Source of the DNA: Streptomyces sp. CNQ-509
GTDB taxonomy: Bacteria; Actinomycetota; Actinomycetes; Streptomycetales; Streptomycetaceae
DNA length: 64,000 bases
Direction: 5' to 3'
NCBI RefSeq assembly: GCF_001011035.1
Contig: NZ_CP011492.1
Location: 4,881,001-4,945,000 of the forward strand
Positions 1 through 15,508 of this stretch are shown piece by piece. Both the position numbers and the translations under genes were made by a program. Below the pieces are notes generated by a model that worked only from the letters and a program-made list of their open reading frames with translations, was not told the origin of the DNA and made no database searches. Numbering within the stretch: position 1 is the stretch's first letter; every line of letters begins with the position of its first letter.

Positions 1-85
1 GATCATCTTCGTGGTGGTCATGATCGGCATCGTGACGGTGATCGACTTCGGGTTCACCGAACTCATGCAGTACGTCTTCGGCTGA
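1..85 (+). CDS. secE: Preprotein translocase subunit SecE, C-terminal end (partial)
   Basis: The window opens inside a reading frame that ends at TGA 83-85. The 27 visible residues are a hydrophobic helix (IIFVVVMIGIVT) followed by a short amphipathic tail ending in QYVFG. This is how the single conserved transmembrane helix of actinobacterial SecE ends. SecE clamps SecY in the protein-export channel. Identity rests mainly on position: secE directly precedes nusG in Streptomyces and most bacteria. The start lies outside the window. Confidence 0.85.
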   Translation, partial: IIFVVVMIGIVTVIDFGFTELMQYVFG

Positions 86-172
86 CCGATTCGCGTACGC
101 CGCCCCGTAAGGTACGTAAGGTAGGCGACTGCATGTGCACATCCCCTTTTGAGCCAGGAAGAAGCAGCTACC

Positions 173-1087
173 GTGTCTGACCCGAACCTGAACGACGCAG
201 TCGCGACCGACGAGGTCGCCGGCGCTGCGCAGGCTGAGCCTGCCGAGCAGGTGGAGGCGGCCGAGACGGCGGCGGTGGCGGCCGGACGCGAAGACGCCGA
301 GGAAGCCGAGGCCGCCACCGAGCAGGCCGAGGACGGCGCCGAGAGCGCGGCCGGCGAGGCGGACGAGGCCGAGGCCGGCGACGAGACGGCCAGCGACGAG
401 ACCGCCGCGGACGCGGACGAGAAGCCCGACGAGACCGACGAAGCCGCCGAGCCGGCCGAGGAGGCCGTCGACCCCGTCGAGGCGCTGCGCCAGGACCTGC
501 GCGGCCTGCCCGGCGAGTGGTACGTGATCCACACCTACGCGGGCTACGAGAAGCGGGTCAAGGCCAACCTCGAGCAGCGAGCCGTCTCCCTGAACGTCGA
601 GGACTTCATCTACCAGGCCGAGGTGCCCGAGGAAGAGGTCGTCCAGATCAAGAACGGCGAGCGCAGGAACGTCCGCCAGAACAAGCTCCCGGGCTACGTC
701 CTGGTGCGGATGGACCTGACGAACGAGTCGTGGGGCGTCGTGCGCAACACCCCGGGCGTCACCGGCTTCGTCGGCAACGCCTACGACCCGTACCCGCTGA
801 CCCTCGACGAGATCGTCCGCATGCTCGCCCCGGAGGCCGAGGAGAAGGCCGCCCGCGAGGCCGCGGAGGCCGAGGGCAAGCCGGCGCCGTCCCGCAAGGT
901 CGAGGTGCAGGTGCTCGACTTCGCCGTGGGCGACTCGGTCACCGTCACCGACGGCCCGTTCGCGACGCTCCAGGCGACGATCAACGAGATCAACGCCGAC
1001 TCGAAGAAGGTCAAGGGCCTGGTGGAGATCTTCGGCCGGGAGACCCCGGTCGAGCTGAGCTTCGACCAGATCCAGAAGAACGACTGA
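173..1087 (+). CDS. nusG: Transcription termination/antitermination factor NusG
   Basis: A 304-residue protein. Residues 1 to about 110 are a low-complexity Ala/Glu/Asp-rich extension typical of Streptomyces NusG. Then comes the NGN domain (GEWYVIHTYAGYEKRVKANL; NTPGVTGFVG) and a C-terminal KOW domain (FAVGDSVTVTDGPFA). NusG binds RNA polymerase beta-prime and affects pausing, Rho termination and coupling to ribosomes. The GTG at 173 is preferred because AGGAAG lies 11 nt upstream and MSDPNLND is the start I recall for Streptomyces NusG; an in-frame TTG at 149 is less likely. Confidence 0.96.
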   Translation: MSDPNLNDAVATDEVAGAAQAEPAEQVEAAETAAVAAGREDAEEAEAATEQAEDGAESAAGEADEAEAGDETASDETAADADEKPDETDEAAEPAEEAVDPVEALRQDLRGLPGEWYVIHTYAGYEKRVKANLEQRAVSLNVEDFIYQAEVPEEEVVQIKNGERRNVRQNKLPGYVLVRMDLTNESWGVVRNTPGVTGFVGNAYDPYPLTLDEIVRMLAPEAEEKAAREAAEAEGKPAPSRKVEVQVLDFAVGDSVTVTDGPFATLQATINEINADSKKVKGLVEIFGRETPVELSFDQIQKND

Positions 1088-1110
1088 GGGCACCCCGCCC
1101 GCCACGCTTC

Positions 1111-1151
1111 CGACCAGGTCAGACGGCTGCACAGCCGCTCTGACCTGCTCG
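1111..1151 (+). terminator. GC-rich stem-loop between nusG and rplK
   Basis: GGTCAG and CGGCTG pair with CAGCCG and CTGACC around a CA loop, and the outer CGACCA pairs with TGCTCG with one mismatch. There is no T-run, which is normal for Streptomyces. It may terminate or attenuate transcription leaving nusG, separating it from rplKA. Confidence 0.55.
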
Positions 1152-1153
1152 GT

Positions 1154-1183
1154 TTCAGGACCCGTACCCGAGACGGCTATCGT
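1154..1183 (+). promoter_or_regulatory. Weak candidate promoter for rplKA
   Basis: TTCAGG (1154-1159) and TATCGT (1178-1183) are separated by 18 nt, just downstream of the hairpin and about 80 nt before rplK. The -35 match is poor, so this is only a candidate. Confidence 0.25.
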
Positions 1184-1264
1184 GGTGCGGTATGCCTCCG
1201 TCCGGGCGATCGGCAAATCACCGGATCGAGGCGCAAAACCTCTCATCCAAGGACCCGGAGAGAC

Positions 1265-1699
1265 ATGCCTCCCAAGAAGAAGAAGGTCACGGGGCTGATC
1301 AAGCTCCAGATCCAGGCCGGTGCCGCGAACCCGGCCCCGCCGGTCGGCCCCGCGCTGGGCCAGCACGGCGTGAACATCATGGAGTTCTGCAAGGCGTACA
1401 ACGCCGCGACCGAGTCGCAGCGCGGCTGGGTCATCCCGGTGGAGATCACGGTCTACGAGGACCGCTCGTTCACCTTCATCACCAAGACGCCGCCGGCCGC
1501 GAAGATGATCCTCAAGGCCGCGGGCGTCGAGAAGGGCTCCGGCGAGCCGCACAAGACCAAGGTCGCGAAGATCACCCGCGACCAGGTCCGCGAGATCGCC
1601 ACCACCAAGATGGCCGACCTCAACGCCAACGACCTGGACGCCGCCGAGAAGATCATCGCCGGCACCGCCCGGTCCATGGGCGTCACGGTCGAGGGCTGA
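1265..1699 (+). CDS. rplK: 50S ribosomal protein L11
   Basis: 144 residues, the usual L11 length. The N-terminal domain contains GLIKLQIQAGAANPAPPVGP with GQHGVNIMEFCKAYN, the thiopeptide-contact region. The C-terminal rRNA-binding domain runs through TKVAKITRDQVREIA to the end. L11 sits at the GTPase centre with 23S helices 43/44 and is needed for stringent RelA activation. GGAGAG lies 3 nt before the ATG. It is followed after 85 nt by rplA, the usual two-gene unit. Confidence 0.98.
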   Translation: MPPKKKKVTGLIKLQIQAGAANPAPPVGPALGQHGVNIMEFCKAYNAATESQRGWVIPVEITVYEDRSFTFITKTPPAAKMILKAAGVEKGSGEPHKTKVAKITRDQVREIATTKMADLNANDLDAAEKIIAGTARSMGVTVEG

Positions 1700-1784
1700 G
1701 CGCCCCGCGTCACCCGCAGCACCCTGTGGCAGGGCCGTGCGCCGGCCCGGACCACGACTCCGTACCGACACATCAGGAGCAGCA

Positions 1785-2501
1785 GTGAAGCGCAGCAAGG
1801 CACTCCGCAGCGGCGACGCCAAGGTCGACCGCACGCGGCAGTACGCACCCCTTGAGGCCGTCCGCCTCGCCAAGGAGACGTCCACGACGAAGTTCGACGG
1901 CACCGTCGAGGTCGCCATGCGGCTGGGCATCGACCCGCGCAAGGCCGACCAGATGGTCCGCGGCACCGTGAACCTCCCGCACGGCACCGGCAAGACCGCC
2001 CGGGTCCTGGTCTTCGCGACCGGTGACCGTGCAGCGGCCGCGGAGGCCGCGGGCGCCGACATCGTCGGCGCCGACGAGCTCATCGAGGAGGTGCAGAAGG
2101 GCCGCCTCGACTTCGACGCGGTCGTCGCCACCCCGGACCTCATGGGCAAGGTCGGCCGCCTCGGCCGGTTCCTCGGCCCGCGCGGTCTGATGCCGAACCC
2201 GAAGACCGGCACGGTCACGCCCGACGTGGCGAAGGCCGTCACCGAGATCAAGGGCGGCAAGATCGAGTTCCGCACCGACAAGCACTCCAACCTGCACTTC
2301 ATCATCGGCAAGACCTCGTTCGACGAGCAGAAGCTGGTGGAGAACTACGGTGCGGCGCTGGAGGAGGTGCTGCGGCTCAAGCCGTCGGCCGCCAAGGGCC
2401 GTTACATCAAGAAGGCCACGATCACCACGACGATGGGCCCCGGCATCCCGGTGGACCCCGCGCGGGTGCGCAACCTGCTGTCGGAGGAGCCCGCGGTCTG
2501 A
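1785..2501 (+). CDS. rplA: 50S ribosomal protein L1
   Basis: 238 residues starting VKRSKALRSGDAKVDRT, the Streptomyces L1 start. The GTG at 1785 has AGGAGC 5 nt upstream. The signature GPRGLMPNPKTGTVTPDV is present, as is the C-terminal GRYIKKATITTTMGPGIPVD segment. L1 forms the mobile stalk at the E site and in many bacteria represses its own rplKA operon. It is followed by a strong terminator, so rplKA is probably a closed unit. Confidence 0.98.
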   Translation: MKRSKALRSGDAKVDRTRQYAPLEAVRLAKETSTTKFDGTVEVAMRLGIDPRKADQMVRGTVNLPHGTGKTARVLVFATGDRAAAAEAAGADIVGADELIEEVQKGRLDFDAVVATPDLMGKVGRLGRFLGPRGLMPNPKTGTVTPDVAKAVTEIKGGKIEFRTDKHSNLHFIIGKTSFDEQKLVENYGAALEEVLRLKPSAAKGRYIKKATITTTMGPGIPVDPARVRNLLSEEPAV

Positions 2502-2548
2502 CGGGCGCCGCCCGTTCGACAACCGCGCATCATCTGTCACGGCCCTGC

Positions 2549-2596
2549 AACGGGTCGGACCCGGAACGCCCATGGGGCACCGGGTCCGGCCCGTTT
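2549..2596 (+). terminator. Rho-independent terminator after rplA
   Basis: A 16-bp stem: AACGGGTCGGACCCGG pairs with CCGGGTCCGGCCCGTT with one G-U pair, around a 15-nt loop, and it runs straight into TTT. It closes the rplKA transcript before the lipoprotein gene. Confidence 0.9.
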
Positions 2597-2671
2597 CTGG
2601 TGTTCACTGGCCCGTACGGGCAGAACACCTGCCCGTACGAGAACGATCACCACGAGGGGGCGGGGATTCCC

Positions 2672-3571
2672 ATGCACACGACCGTGAAGCGCGCAAGTGT
2701 CTCTCTGGGGGCGGCGCTGCTGCTCGCATTCGCGGCGGCCTGCGGGTCCGACTCGGGCGGCGGTGACGGCGGTTCCGGCAACGGGGGCGGCGACGGCGGC
2801 GGCAACGGCGGCAGCGGGACCATACGGGGCGCCCAGGCGGCACTGAAGGCGATCGACGAGAAGACCTCGGGCGCGGAGTCGTCGAAGTTCGAGAGCACCA
2901 TGGTCATGGGCGAGGCGATGACCACGGAGAACGAGGGCGAACTCGACTGGGCCGACGGCGCGATAGGCACCGCCACCGTCAAGTACACCGACGGCCAGAT
3001 GGCCTCCTCGATCCAGATGATGGACGACGACGGCACGCTGGACGCACGCTACCTGCCGGACGCCTACTACGCGGGCGTCGAGGGCGCGTTCCAGACCCAG
3101 TACCCGGACAAGAAGTGGATCCGCTACGACTACGACGACCTGTCGGAGTTCATGGGCCCGTCCGGGGACTACATGAAGGACCAGATGCAGAACAGCACCC
3201 CGGGGCAGGCCGTGAAGCTCCTGCTGGCCTCCGAGGACGTCGAGGAGGTCGGCGAGGAGGAGGTGCGCGGCGTCCAGACCACGCACTACTCCGGCACCGT
3301 GGACGTCTCCGACCTGGCGCGCGCGTCCTCCAAGACGCTGAGCGAGCAGCAGCTTTCCGACCTGGAGGACCAGCTTGAGGCCTCCGGCGTCACCACGCAG
3401 ACCGTCGACATCTGGGTGGACGAGAACGACCTCATGATCAAGCGCGAGGAGTCCGGGAAGATGACGGGCGGCGAGTTCAGCACCACCGTCTACTACTCGG
3501 ACTACGGCGTCGACGTGAACGTCGAGGAGCCGTCCGCGGCGGAGAGCATCGACTTCACCGAGATCCAGTAA
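2672..3571 (+). CDS. Lipoprotein, LppX/LprG (LolA-like) type
   Basis: 299 residues. The signal peptide MHTTVKRASVSLGAALLLAF leads to AAAC, a lipobox-like site, then a Gly/Ser/Asp-rich linker. The mature part has repeated beta-strand patterns and the phrase VDIWVDENDLMIKREESGKMTGG, typical of the LppX_LprAFG (DUF1396) fold, a half-barrel that carries lipid in mycobacteria. It should be anchored outside the membrane; the ligand is unknown. The ATG at 2672 begins the signal peptide. A paralogue follows directly. In S. coelicolor two lipoproteins occupy this same position between rplA and rplJ. Confidence 0.85.
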   Translation: MHTTVKRASVSLGAALLLAFAAACGSDSGGGDGGSGNGGGDGGGNGGSGTIRGAQAALKAIDEKTSGAESSKFESTMVMGEAMTTENEGELDWADGAIGTATVKYTDGQMASSIQMMDDDGTLDARYLPDAYYAGVEGAFQTQYPDKKWIRYDYDDLSEFMGPSGDYMKDQMQNSTPGQAVKLLLASEDVEEVGEEEVRGVQTTHYSGTVDVSDLARASSKTLSEQQLSDLEDQLEASGVTTQTVDIWVDENDLMIKREESGKMTGGEFSTTVYYSDYGVDVNVEEPSAAESIDFTEIQ

Positions 3572-3651
3572 CAGACGGGCGGTTTCCCGTATCCGATAGC
3601 GTGTTCCCCTCCATGTCCCGGGACACGCGTACCCGGAGGGAAAGGATCACC

Positions 3652-4545
3652 ATGCGCTCGACCTTCGTACGGGGCGGAGCCGCGCTCGGCGCGGCCGCCC
3701 TCGCCCTGACCGCCTTCACCGCCTGCGGCGACGACGACGGAGACGGCAAGGCGGGCGGCAGGAAGGGCGGGAACGCCGCCCAGCCGGTCGACGTCACGCC
3801 CGCAGCCGCCGTCCGCAAGGCCACGGAGAAGGCGGAGGACTTCACCTCCCTCGAATACCGGATGGCGGGCGAGGTGCCCGGTGAGGGCGCGATGGAGGGC
3901 ACCGGGGCCATCAGCATGGACCCGCCGGCCATGCAGATGAAGATGACGGTGGACGGGGCGACCGCCGACGAGAGCGGCGAGGTGGAGATACGTCTCGTCG
4001 ACGACGCGATGTACATGAATGCCGGCCCCGAGGCCGCCGCCGAGCTGGACGGCAAGACCTGGCTGAAGATCGGCATGTCGGACGGCGGGGCGGGCGGCGG
4101 CGAGAACCCGCTGCTGGAGCTGAAGCAGGCGGACGACAACCCCGCCGAGGAAGCCCAGATGATGAACGCGGCCGAGGACCTGGAGAGGGTCGGCGAGGAG
4201 AAGATCGAGGGGGTCCGGACCACCCGCTACACCGGCACGATCACCCTCGACGACCTCCGCGCGGACCTCAAGGGCAAGGACGCGAAGACCAGGAAGGACC
4301 GCCAGGAGCAGATCGACGAGATGGCGGAGCAGGGCTTCGACGAGTTCACCATGGACATGTGGATCGACGGCGAGGACCACACCAAGCAGTTCCGCATGCA
4401 GGCCGAGACGAAGGAGGGTCCGCTGGACACCACCATGACCTTCCTGAGCTACAACGAGCCCGTCACGGTGGAGGCCCCGCCGGCCGCCGAGACCGCGGAC
4501 ATGGACGCCATGATGAAGGAAGCGGACGCGGGGAGCGGCGCGTAG
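3652..4545 (+). CDS. Lipoprotein, LppX/LprG (LolA-like) type, paralogue of the preceding gene
   Basis: 297 residues. The signal peptide MRSTFVRGGAALGAAALALT ends at FTAC, followed by an acidic Gly-rich linker. The mature domain parallels the gene upstream: a GVRTTRYTGTITLDDL segment corresponds to GVQTTHYSGTVDVSDL there, and both end in a strand with a conserved Asp-Trp/Asp-Gly motif (MDMWIDGEDHTKQ). The ATG at 3652 has GGAGGGAAAGG upstream. The pair looks like an old tandem duplication. The specific role is unknown; a lipid or lipid-like ligand is inferred from the family. Confidence 0.85.
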   Translation: MRSTFVRGGAALGAAALALTAFTACGDDDGDGKAGGRKGGNAAQPVDVTPAAAVRKATEKAEDFTSLEYRMAGEVPGEGAMEGTGAISMDPPAMQMKMTVDGATADESGEVEIRLVDDAMYMNAGPEAAAELDGKTWLKIGMSDGGAGGGENPLLELKQADDNPAEEAQMMNAAEDLERVGEEKIEGVRTTRYTGTITLDDLRADLKGKDAKTRKDRQEQIDEMAEQGFDEFTMDMWIDGEDHTKQFRMQAETKEGPLDTTMTFLSYNEPVTVEAPPAAETADMDAMMKEADAGSGA

Positions 4546-4572
4546 CGCAGGAGACCACGTCGCGTACGGACC

Positions 4573-4608
4573 GGCCGTCCCGGGGGGCGATTTGCCCGCG
4601 GGACGGCC
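4573..4608 (+). terminator. Hairpin after the second lipoprotein gene, overlapping the rplJ promoter
   Basis: GGCCGTCCCG (4573-4582) pairs with CGGGACGGCC (4599-4608), with a further GGGC/GCCC pairing in the loop. It probably terminates the lipoprotein transcript. Its right arm falls inside the spacer of the next promoter. Confidence 0.65.
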
Positions 4609-4620
4609 GCTGCCGTACGA
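4592..4620 (+). promoter_or_regulatory. Candidate vegetative promoter for rplJ-rplL
   Basis: TTGCCC (4592-4597), a 17-nt spacer and TACGAT (4615-4620). This predicts a start near 4627 and a 5' leader of about 230 nt before rplJ, in keeping with the long rplJ leaders of other bacteria. Confidence 0.5.
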
Positions 4621-4626
4621 TTCCCG

Positions 4627-4859
4627 CTTGTAGCCAAAGACCGCTGGCCGCCGCCGTACGCCCGCAGGGGAGTGCGGTGGCCGAAGGCTCCGCGTACGCC
4701 GCGGACGGCCCGCGCAGGTGAACGAGGAAGACCTCCCGCCGGGCCCCGGGCCCGTGCGGTCGAGTTACGCCCCGAGCGCCTGCGCCGGGGCGTTTGCCGT
4801 GTGCGAGGGCCTCGTGCATCCGGAGGGCGGTCCCATCACCCGGAAGGAGGCTGAGGCTC
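4627..4859 (+). promoter_or_regulatory. Long structured 5' leader of rplJ-rplL (probable L10 autoregulatory leader)
   Basis: About 230 nt without a gene, G/C-rich and rich in complementary segments. A clear stem-loop, ACGCCCC (4767-4773) with GGGGCGT (4787-4793), is followed at once by TTT. In many bacteria the L10-L12 complex binds the rplJ leader and represses the operon. That function is inferred here from position and structure only. Confidence 0.5.
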
Positions 4860-5414
4860 ATGGCGACGCCGGACAAGGTCGAGGCCGTCAAGGAGATCGC
4901 GGACAAGCTCCGCGGCTCCAACGCGGCCGTCGTAACCGCGTACACCGGACTGAGCGTGGCGCAGCTTAAGGATCTGCGCCGTTCTCTCGGCGAGAACGCG
5001 CAGTACCGAGTGGTGAAGAACACGCTGACCAAGATCGCGGCGAAGGAGGCCGGGCTCGACCAGCTCGACGAGCACCTCCAGGGCTCGACCGCTGTCGCCT
5101 TCGTGACCGGTGACCCGGTCGAGGCGGCCAAGGGGCTGCGTAACTTCGCCAAGGACAACCCCGCTCTCGTCATCAAGGGCGGTGTACTCGACGGCAAGGC
5201 TCTCACCGCCGACGAGATCAACAAGCTCGCGGACCTCGAGTCCCGTGAGGTGCTGCTCGCCAAGCTGGCCGGCGGCATGAAGGCGTCCATGGCGAAGGCC
5301 GCGGCGACCTTCCAGGCCCCGCTCACGAAGTTCGTCCGCACCGCGGACGCGCTGCGCGACAAGGTCGAGCAGGGCGGTGCCGGTACGCCGGCTCCCGCCG
5401 ACGCCGCGGAGTAG
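4860..5414 (+). CDS. rplJ: 50S ribosomal protein L10
   Basis: 184 residues. The N-terminal domain (KVEAVKEIADKL; VVTAYTGLSVAQLKDLRRSL; YRVVKNTLTKIAAKEAG) is the rRNA/L11-binding part. The C-terminal helix that anchors L7/L12 dimers runs to the Ala-rich end. The ATG at 4860 has GGAAGGAGG 9 nt upstream. L10 with L7/L12 forms the stalk that recruits translation GTPases. rplL follows after 99 nt. Confidence 0.97.
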   Translation: MATPDKVEAVKEIADKLRGSNAAVVTAYTGLSVAQLKDLRRSLGENAQYRVVKNTLTKIAAKEAGLDQLDEHLQGSTAVAFVTGDPVEAAKGLRNFAKDNPALVIKGGVLDGKALTADEINKLADLESREVLLAKLAGGMKASMAKAAATFQAPLTKFVRTADALRDKVEQGGAGTPAPADAAE

Positions 5415-5513
5415 CGGAAGCGCTCCTCGTGGCTCAGCGGGCACCGCGAACGCCCGCCGTACCGATGCATCAGCACAACCGGCACCAGCCGACTTAGTGG
5501 AAGGACCGCCACC

Positions 5514-5900
5514 ATGGCGAAGCTCAGCCAGGAAGACCTGCTCGCGCAGTTCGAGGAGATGACCCTCCTCGAGCTCTCCGACTTCGTCAAGAAGTTCGAG
5601 GAGAAGTTCGACGTCGAGGCCGCCGCGCCGGCCGCCGTCGTCGCCGCCCCGGGCGGTGGCGCCGCCGCCGCCGAGGCCGCCCCGGAGCAGGACGAGTTCG
5701 ACGTCGTCCTGCTCGGCGCCGGCGAGAAGAAGATCCAGGTCATCAAGGTCGTGCGCGAGCTGACCTCGCTCGGCCTGAAGGAGGCCAAGGAGCTGGTCGA
5801 CGGCACGCCGAAGCCGGTTCTGGAGAAGGTCAACAAGGAGGCCGCGGACAAGGCCAAGGAGTCCCTCGAGGGCGCCGGCGCCTCCGTCGAGGTCAAGTGA
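5514..5900 (+). CDS. rplL: 50S ribosomal protein L7/L12
   Basis: 128 residues. An N-terminal dimerisation helix pair (EDLLAQFEEMTLLELSDFVK), an Ala-rich hinge (residues about 38-60) and the compact C-terminal domain (EFDVVLLGAGEKKIQVIKVV; GLKEAKELVDGTPKPV). This is the flexible stalk protein that contacts EF-Tu, EF-G and IF2. AAGGACCGCC precedes the ATG. The gene is followed by a strong hairpin and the rpoB control region. Confidence 0.98.
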   Translation: MAKLSQEDLLAQFEEMTLLELSDFVKKFEEKFDVEAAAPAAVVAAPGGGAAAAEAAPEQDEFDVVLLGAGEKKIQVIKVVRELTSLGLKEAKELVDGTPKPVLEKVNKEAADKAKESLEGAGASVEVK

Positions 5901-5968
5901 GCCTCGTCCCGGCCGGTCGGGGCGCTGTGAGCCGGGACCGCCGGGGCTGACGGCCCCGTTGCCGCAAT

Positions 5969-6002
5969 CGAGGGCGATCACCCAACCGGGTGGTCGCCCT
6001 CG
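5969..6002 (+). terminator. Terminator/attenuator hairpin between rplL and rpoB
   Basis: CGAGGGCGATCACCC pairs with GGGTGGTCGCCCTCG around an AACC loop, 15 bp with one mismatch-like C/G-U position. The stem is very stable and has no long T-run. By analogy with other bacteria it may let only part of the rplJL transcription read into rpoBC. Confidence 0.75.
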
Positions 6003-6136
6003 CTGCGTTGCCGGGGCCCCGGCCGGAGCGCTTGCCCCGCGGGCACCGGCGGGTATGGTGATCTTCACCGGCCGGGGCGGCCGACATGATCTCCCTGGGG
6101 CAGGGGGGCCTTGACGAACGGCCAGCGGCGCGCGAT

Positions 6137-6166
6137 TCTCAGGTCGTCACATCTCAGGTCGTCACA
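6137..6166 (+). repeat. Perfect tandem duplication of a 15-mer in the rplL-rpoB spacer
   Basis: TCTCAGGTCGTCACA occurs twice back to back (6137-6151 and 6152-6166). It lies about 160 nt upstream of the best rpoB promoter candidate. It could be a paired protein-binding site or simply a slippage duplication. Confidence 0.85.
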
Positions 6167-6323
6167 TCGGTCCGTACTCCGAGGCATGGATCGGCGACTG
6201 AGTGGGAATGGCTTCAAGCGCGAAGGCATCCGGTATTCGGCATAACTTCAGGGGAGGCCCCACGCGAGGCGGGTGCTCCTCAGGCAGGGAGAGATCGAAG
6301 ATTTGCTGGTCTCCAGCCTCCGC

Positions 6324-6352
6324 TGGACATCAGTGTGGCGAGTCGCTACACT
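6324..6352 (+). promoter_or_regulatory. Probable vegetative promoter for rpoBC
   Basis: TGGACA (6324-6329), a 17-nt spacer, TACACT (6347-6352), close to the HrdB-type consensus. The start would be near 6359, giving a leader of about 155 nt before rpoB. The rest of the 614-nt spacer 5901-6514 holds the hairpin at 5969 and the 15-mer repeat; no gene was found in it. Confidence 0.6.
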
Positions 6353-6514
6353 GACCCTTTGCGCTGCCTGTTAACTGCCCCTGCCCGTCACCAGGGGTCT
6401 GTCCAGAGCTCGTACGATCTTGAGAGACACGCTTTGACCTGGGCGTTCTCCTCCCCGTGTGGGTTTTGGGACCGGTACGCGCGTAGTGAGTCCGAGCCCT
6501 CGGAAGGACCCCTC

Positions 6515-10000
<3,486 letters not shown>

Positions 10001-10130
10001 CGGGTCCGGCGGGGGCTTCTCTCGAAGCTCCCGCCACCCCCTCGGCCCTAGCGGGCCCGGGAGGAGGCACCCCCTCCCCGCGACCCGCGATCAGACCATT
10101 GACACACGACCCTGAGAGGGATTGACGAGA

Positions 10131-14057
<3,927 letters not shown>

Positions 14058-14079
14058 CGGCCACGGTCACCGCACGCCC

Positions 14080-14115
14080 CGCAGGGCGGCTCTCCCCCGG
14101 GAGAGCCGCCCTGCG
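14080..14115 (+). terminator. Terminator after rpoC
   Basis: A perfect 15-bp stem, CGCAGGGCGGCTCTC with its complement GAGAGCCGCCCTGCG, around a CCCCGG loop, beginning 23 nt past the stop codon of rpoC. Confidence 0.9.
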
Positions 14116-14328
14116 GCGTTCCCGGGGCCACTGGGCGCCCGCGCGGGTCCCGGCCGCCCGTGTGTCCCGGGGCCGCGCTGCGGCAGCGTGTGAGCCGGAC
14201 GAAGCGGGGTGCGGGGGGCGCGGTGGCGTCAACTTCGCGGTGTCGCGCCGGAACTCCCCCGGCGCCCCGTGCGTCGAGCACAATAGAAGCACGCGGTACG
14301 TGGAGACCGCGGGTGGGGAGGTTCCTGA

Positions 14329-14844
14329 GTGTCCATGCAGCCGTGGGACCACAGCCGGCCCCCGTCCATGCGTGCCGCGCACGCCGACCGGGAGCGGACC
14401 GTCGATGTGCTCAAGGCCGGGTTCGCGGAGGGCAGGCTCACCCAGCCGGAGTACGAGCAGCGCATGGCACAGGCGTACGACGCGCAGACCTACGGCGAGC
14501 TGCACGCGCTCGTCAACGACCTGCCGCAGGGCCCCGCCGGCATCCCCACGATGCCGGCCGTGGTGCCGCGTACGTTCCAGCCCGTGCCCGTCCTGCCGCC
14601 CCCGCGGCGTACGAACAGCTCGGCGATCGGCGCGATGGTGTGCGGGGCGCTGGTGCCGGCGACGTTCGGCGTGACGTTCATCCCGGCGATCGTCCTGGGC
14701 CACAAGGCGCGCGCCGAGATCCGCAGGACCGGCGAGCAGGGCGAGGGCATGGCCCTCGCGGGCCTGGTCATCGGCTATCTGACGCTCGGTTTCGTCGCCT
14801 TCATCGCCGTCATCGTGGCCGCCGCGGCCGGCAGCGGAGGATAA
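14329..14844 (+). CDS. DUF1707 and DUF4190-type membrane protein
   Basis: 171 residues. Residues about 11-63 match the DUF1707 pattern (MRAAHADRERTVDVLKAGFAEGRLT, Y-E-R, LVNDLP), a small domain common at the N-terminus of actinobacterial membrane proteins. The C-terminal half has two hydrophobic helices around residues 100-125 and 140-170 with KARAEIRRTGEQGEGMALAGLVIG between them, as in DUF4190. The GTG at 14329 follows GGGGAGG; ATG at 14335 is the alternative. It stands alone between the rpoBC terminator and the str-operon promoter. Function unknown. Confidence 0.85.
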   Translation: MSMQPWDHSRPPSMRAAHADRERTVDVLKAGFAEGRLTQPEYEQRMAQAYDAQTYGELHALVNDLPQGPAGIPTMPAVVPRTFQPVPVLPPPRRTNSSAIGAMVCGALVPATFGVTFIPAIVLGHKARAEIRRTGEQGEGMALAGLVIGYLTLGFVAFIAVIVAAAAGSGG

Positions 14845-14881
14845 CCATACCCAGGGCTGTCGTCCCTTATGTCTCTTTGTT

Positions 14882-14911
14882 TTGACCGGAGCGGGTGGCT
14901 GTAGGTACCCT
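14882..14911 (+). promoter_or_regulatory. Probable vegetative promoter of the str operon (rpsL-rpsG-fusA)
   Basis: TTGACC (14882-14887), an 18-nt spacer, TACCCT (14906-14911). The predicted start near 14918 leaves a leader of about 217 nt. That leader contains a CTTCGCG/CGCGAAG stem (14941-14970) and the shared hairpin element at 15034. Confidence 0.65.
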
Positions 14912-15033
14912 CTGACCTTGTGCCTGGGGTGTCCCCGGGTCTTCGCGTGCGCGGGGGCGCTCCCGCGAAGGCGCCGAGGCTGTGACACCGAAGAGCTGCA
15001 CTTCCCCGTGAGACTGGCGGGGACGTACGGGGC

Positions 15034-15064
15034 TTGCGACACACCCGACCGCGTGGGTCGGGGG
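15034..15064 (+). promoter_or_regulatory. Conserved leader hairpin element upstream of rpsL, shared with the rpsJ leader
   Basis: TTGCGACACA is followed by CCCGACC, loop GCGTG and GGTCGGG. The same string with one base changed occurs at 33694 in the S10 leader. It lies 71 nt before rpsL, close to the 63 nt before rpsJ. Such conservation inside otherwise unlike leaders suggests a common regulator or shared RNA fold; its function is not known to me. Confidence 0.7.
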
Positions 15065-15134
15065 CCGGCCGGTCTTCACGGACAGAACCCCAGGTTAGAA
15101 GTATCGAGATCGGCACACAGAAACCGGAGAAACG

Positions 15135-15506
<372 letters not shown>

Positions 15507-15508
15507 GC

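Noticed and set aside
6086..6514. N-terminal extension of rpoB by 143 codons
   Set aside because: The frame is open, but the sequence has no RpoB character, covers the promoter region, and the TTG start gives the standard 1161-residue length with a good binding site.
5901..6514. A tRNA or small RNA gene in the rplL-rpoB spacer
   Set aside because: No cloverleaf or anticodon-arm pattern was found; the structure present is a terminator hairpin and a tandem repeat.
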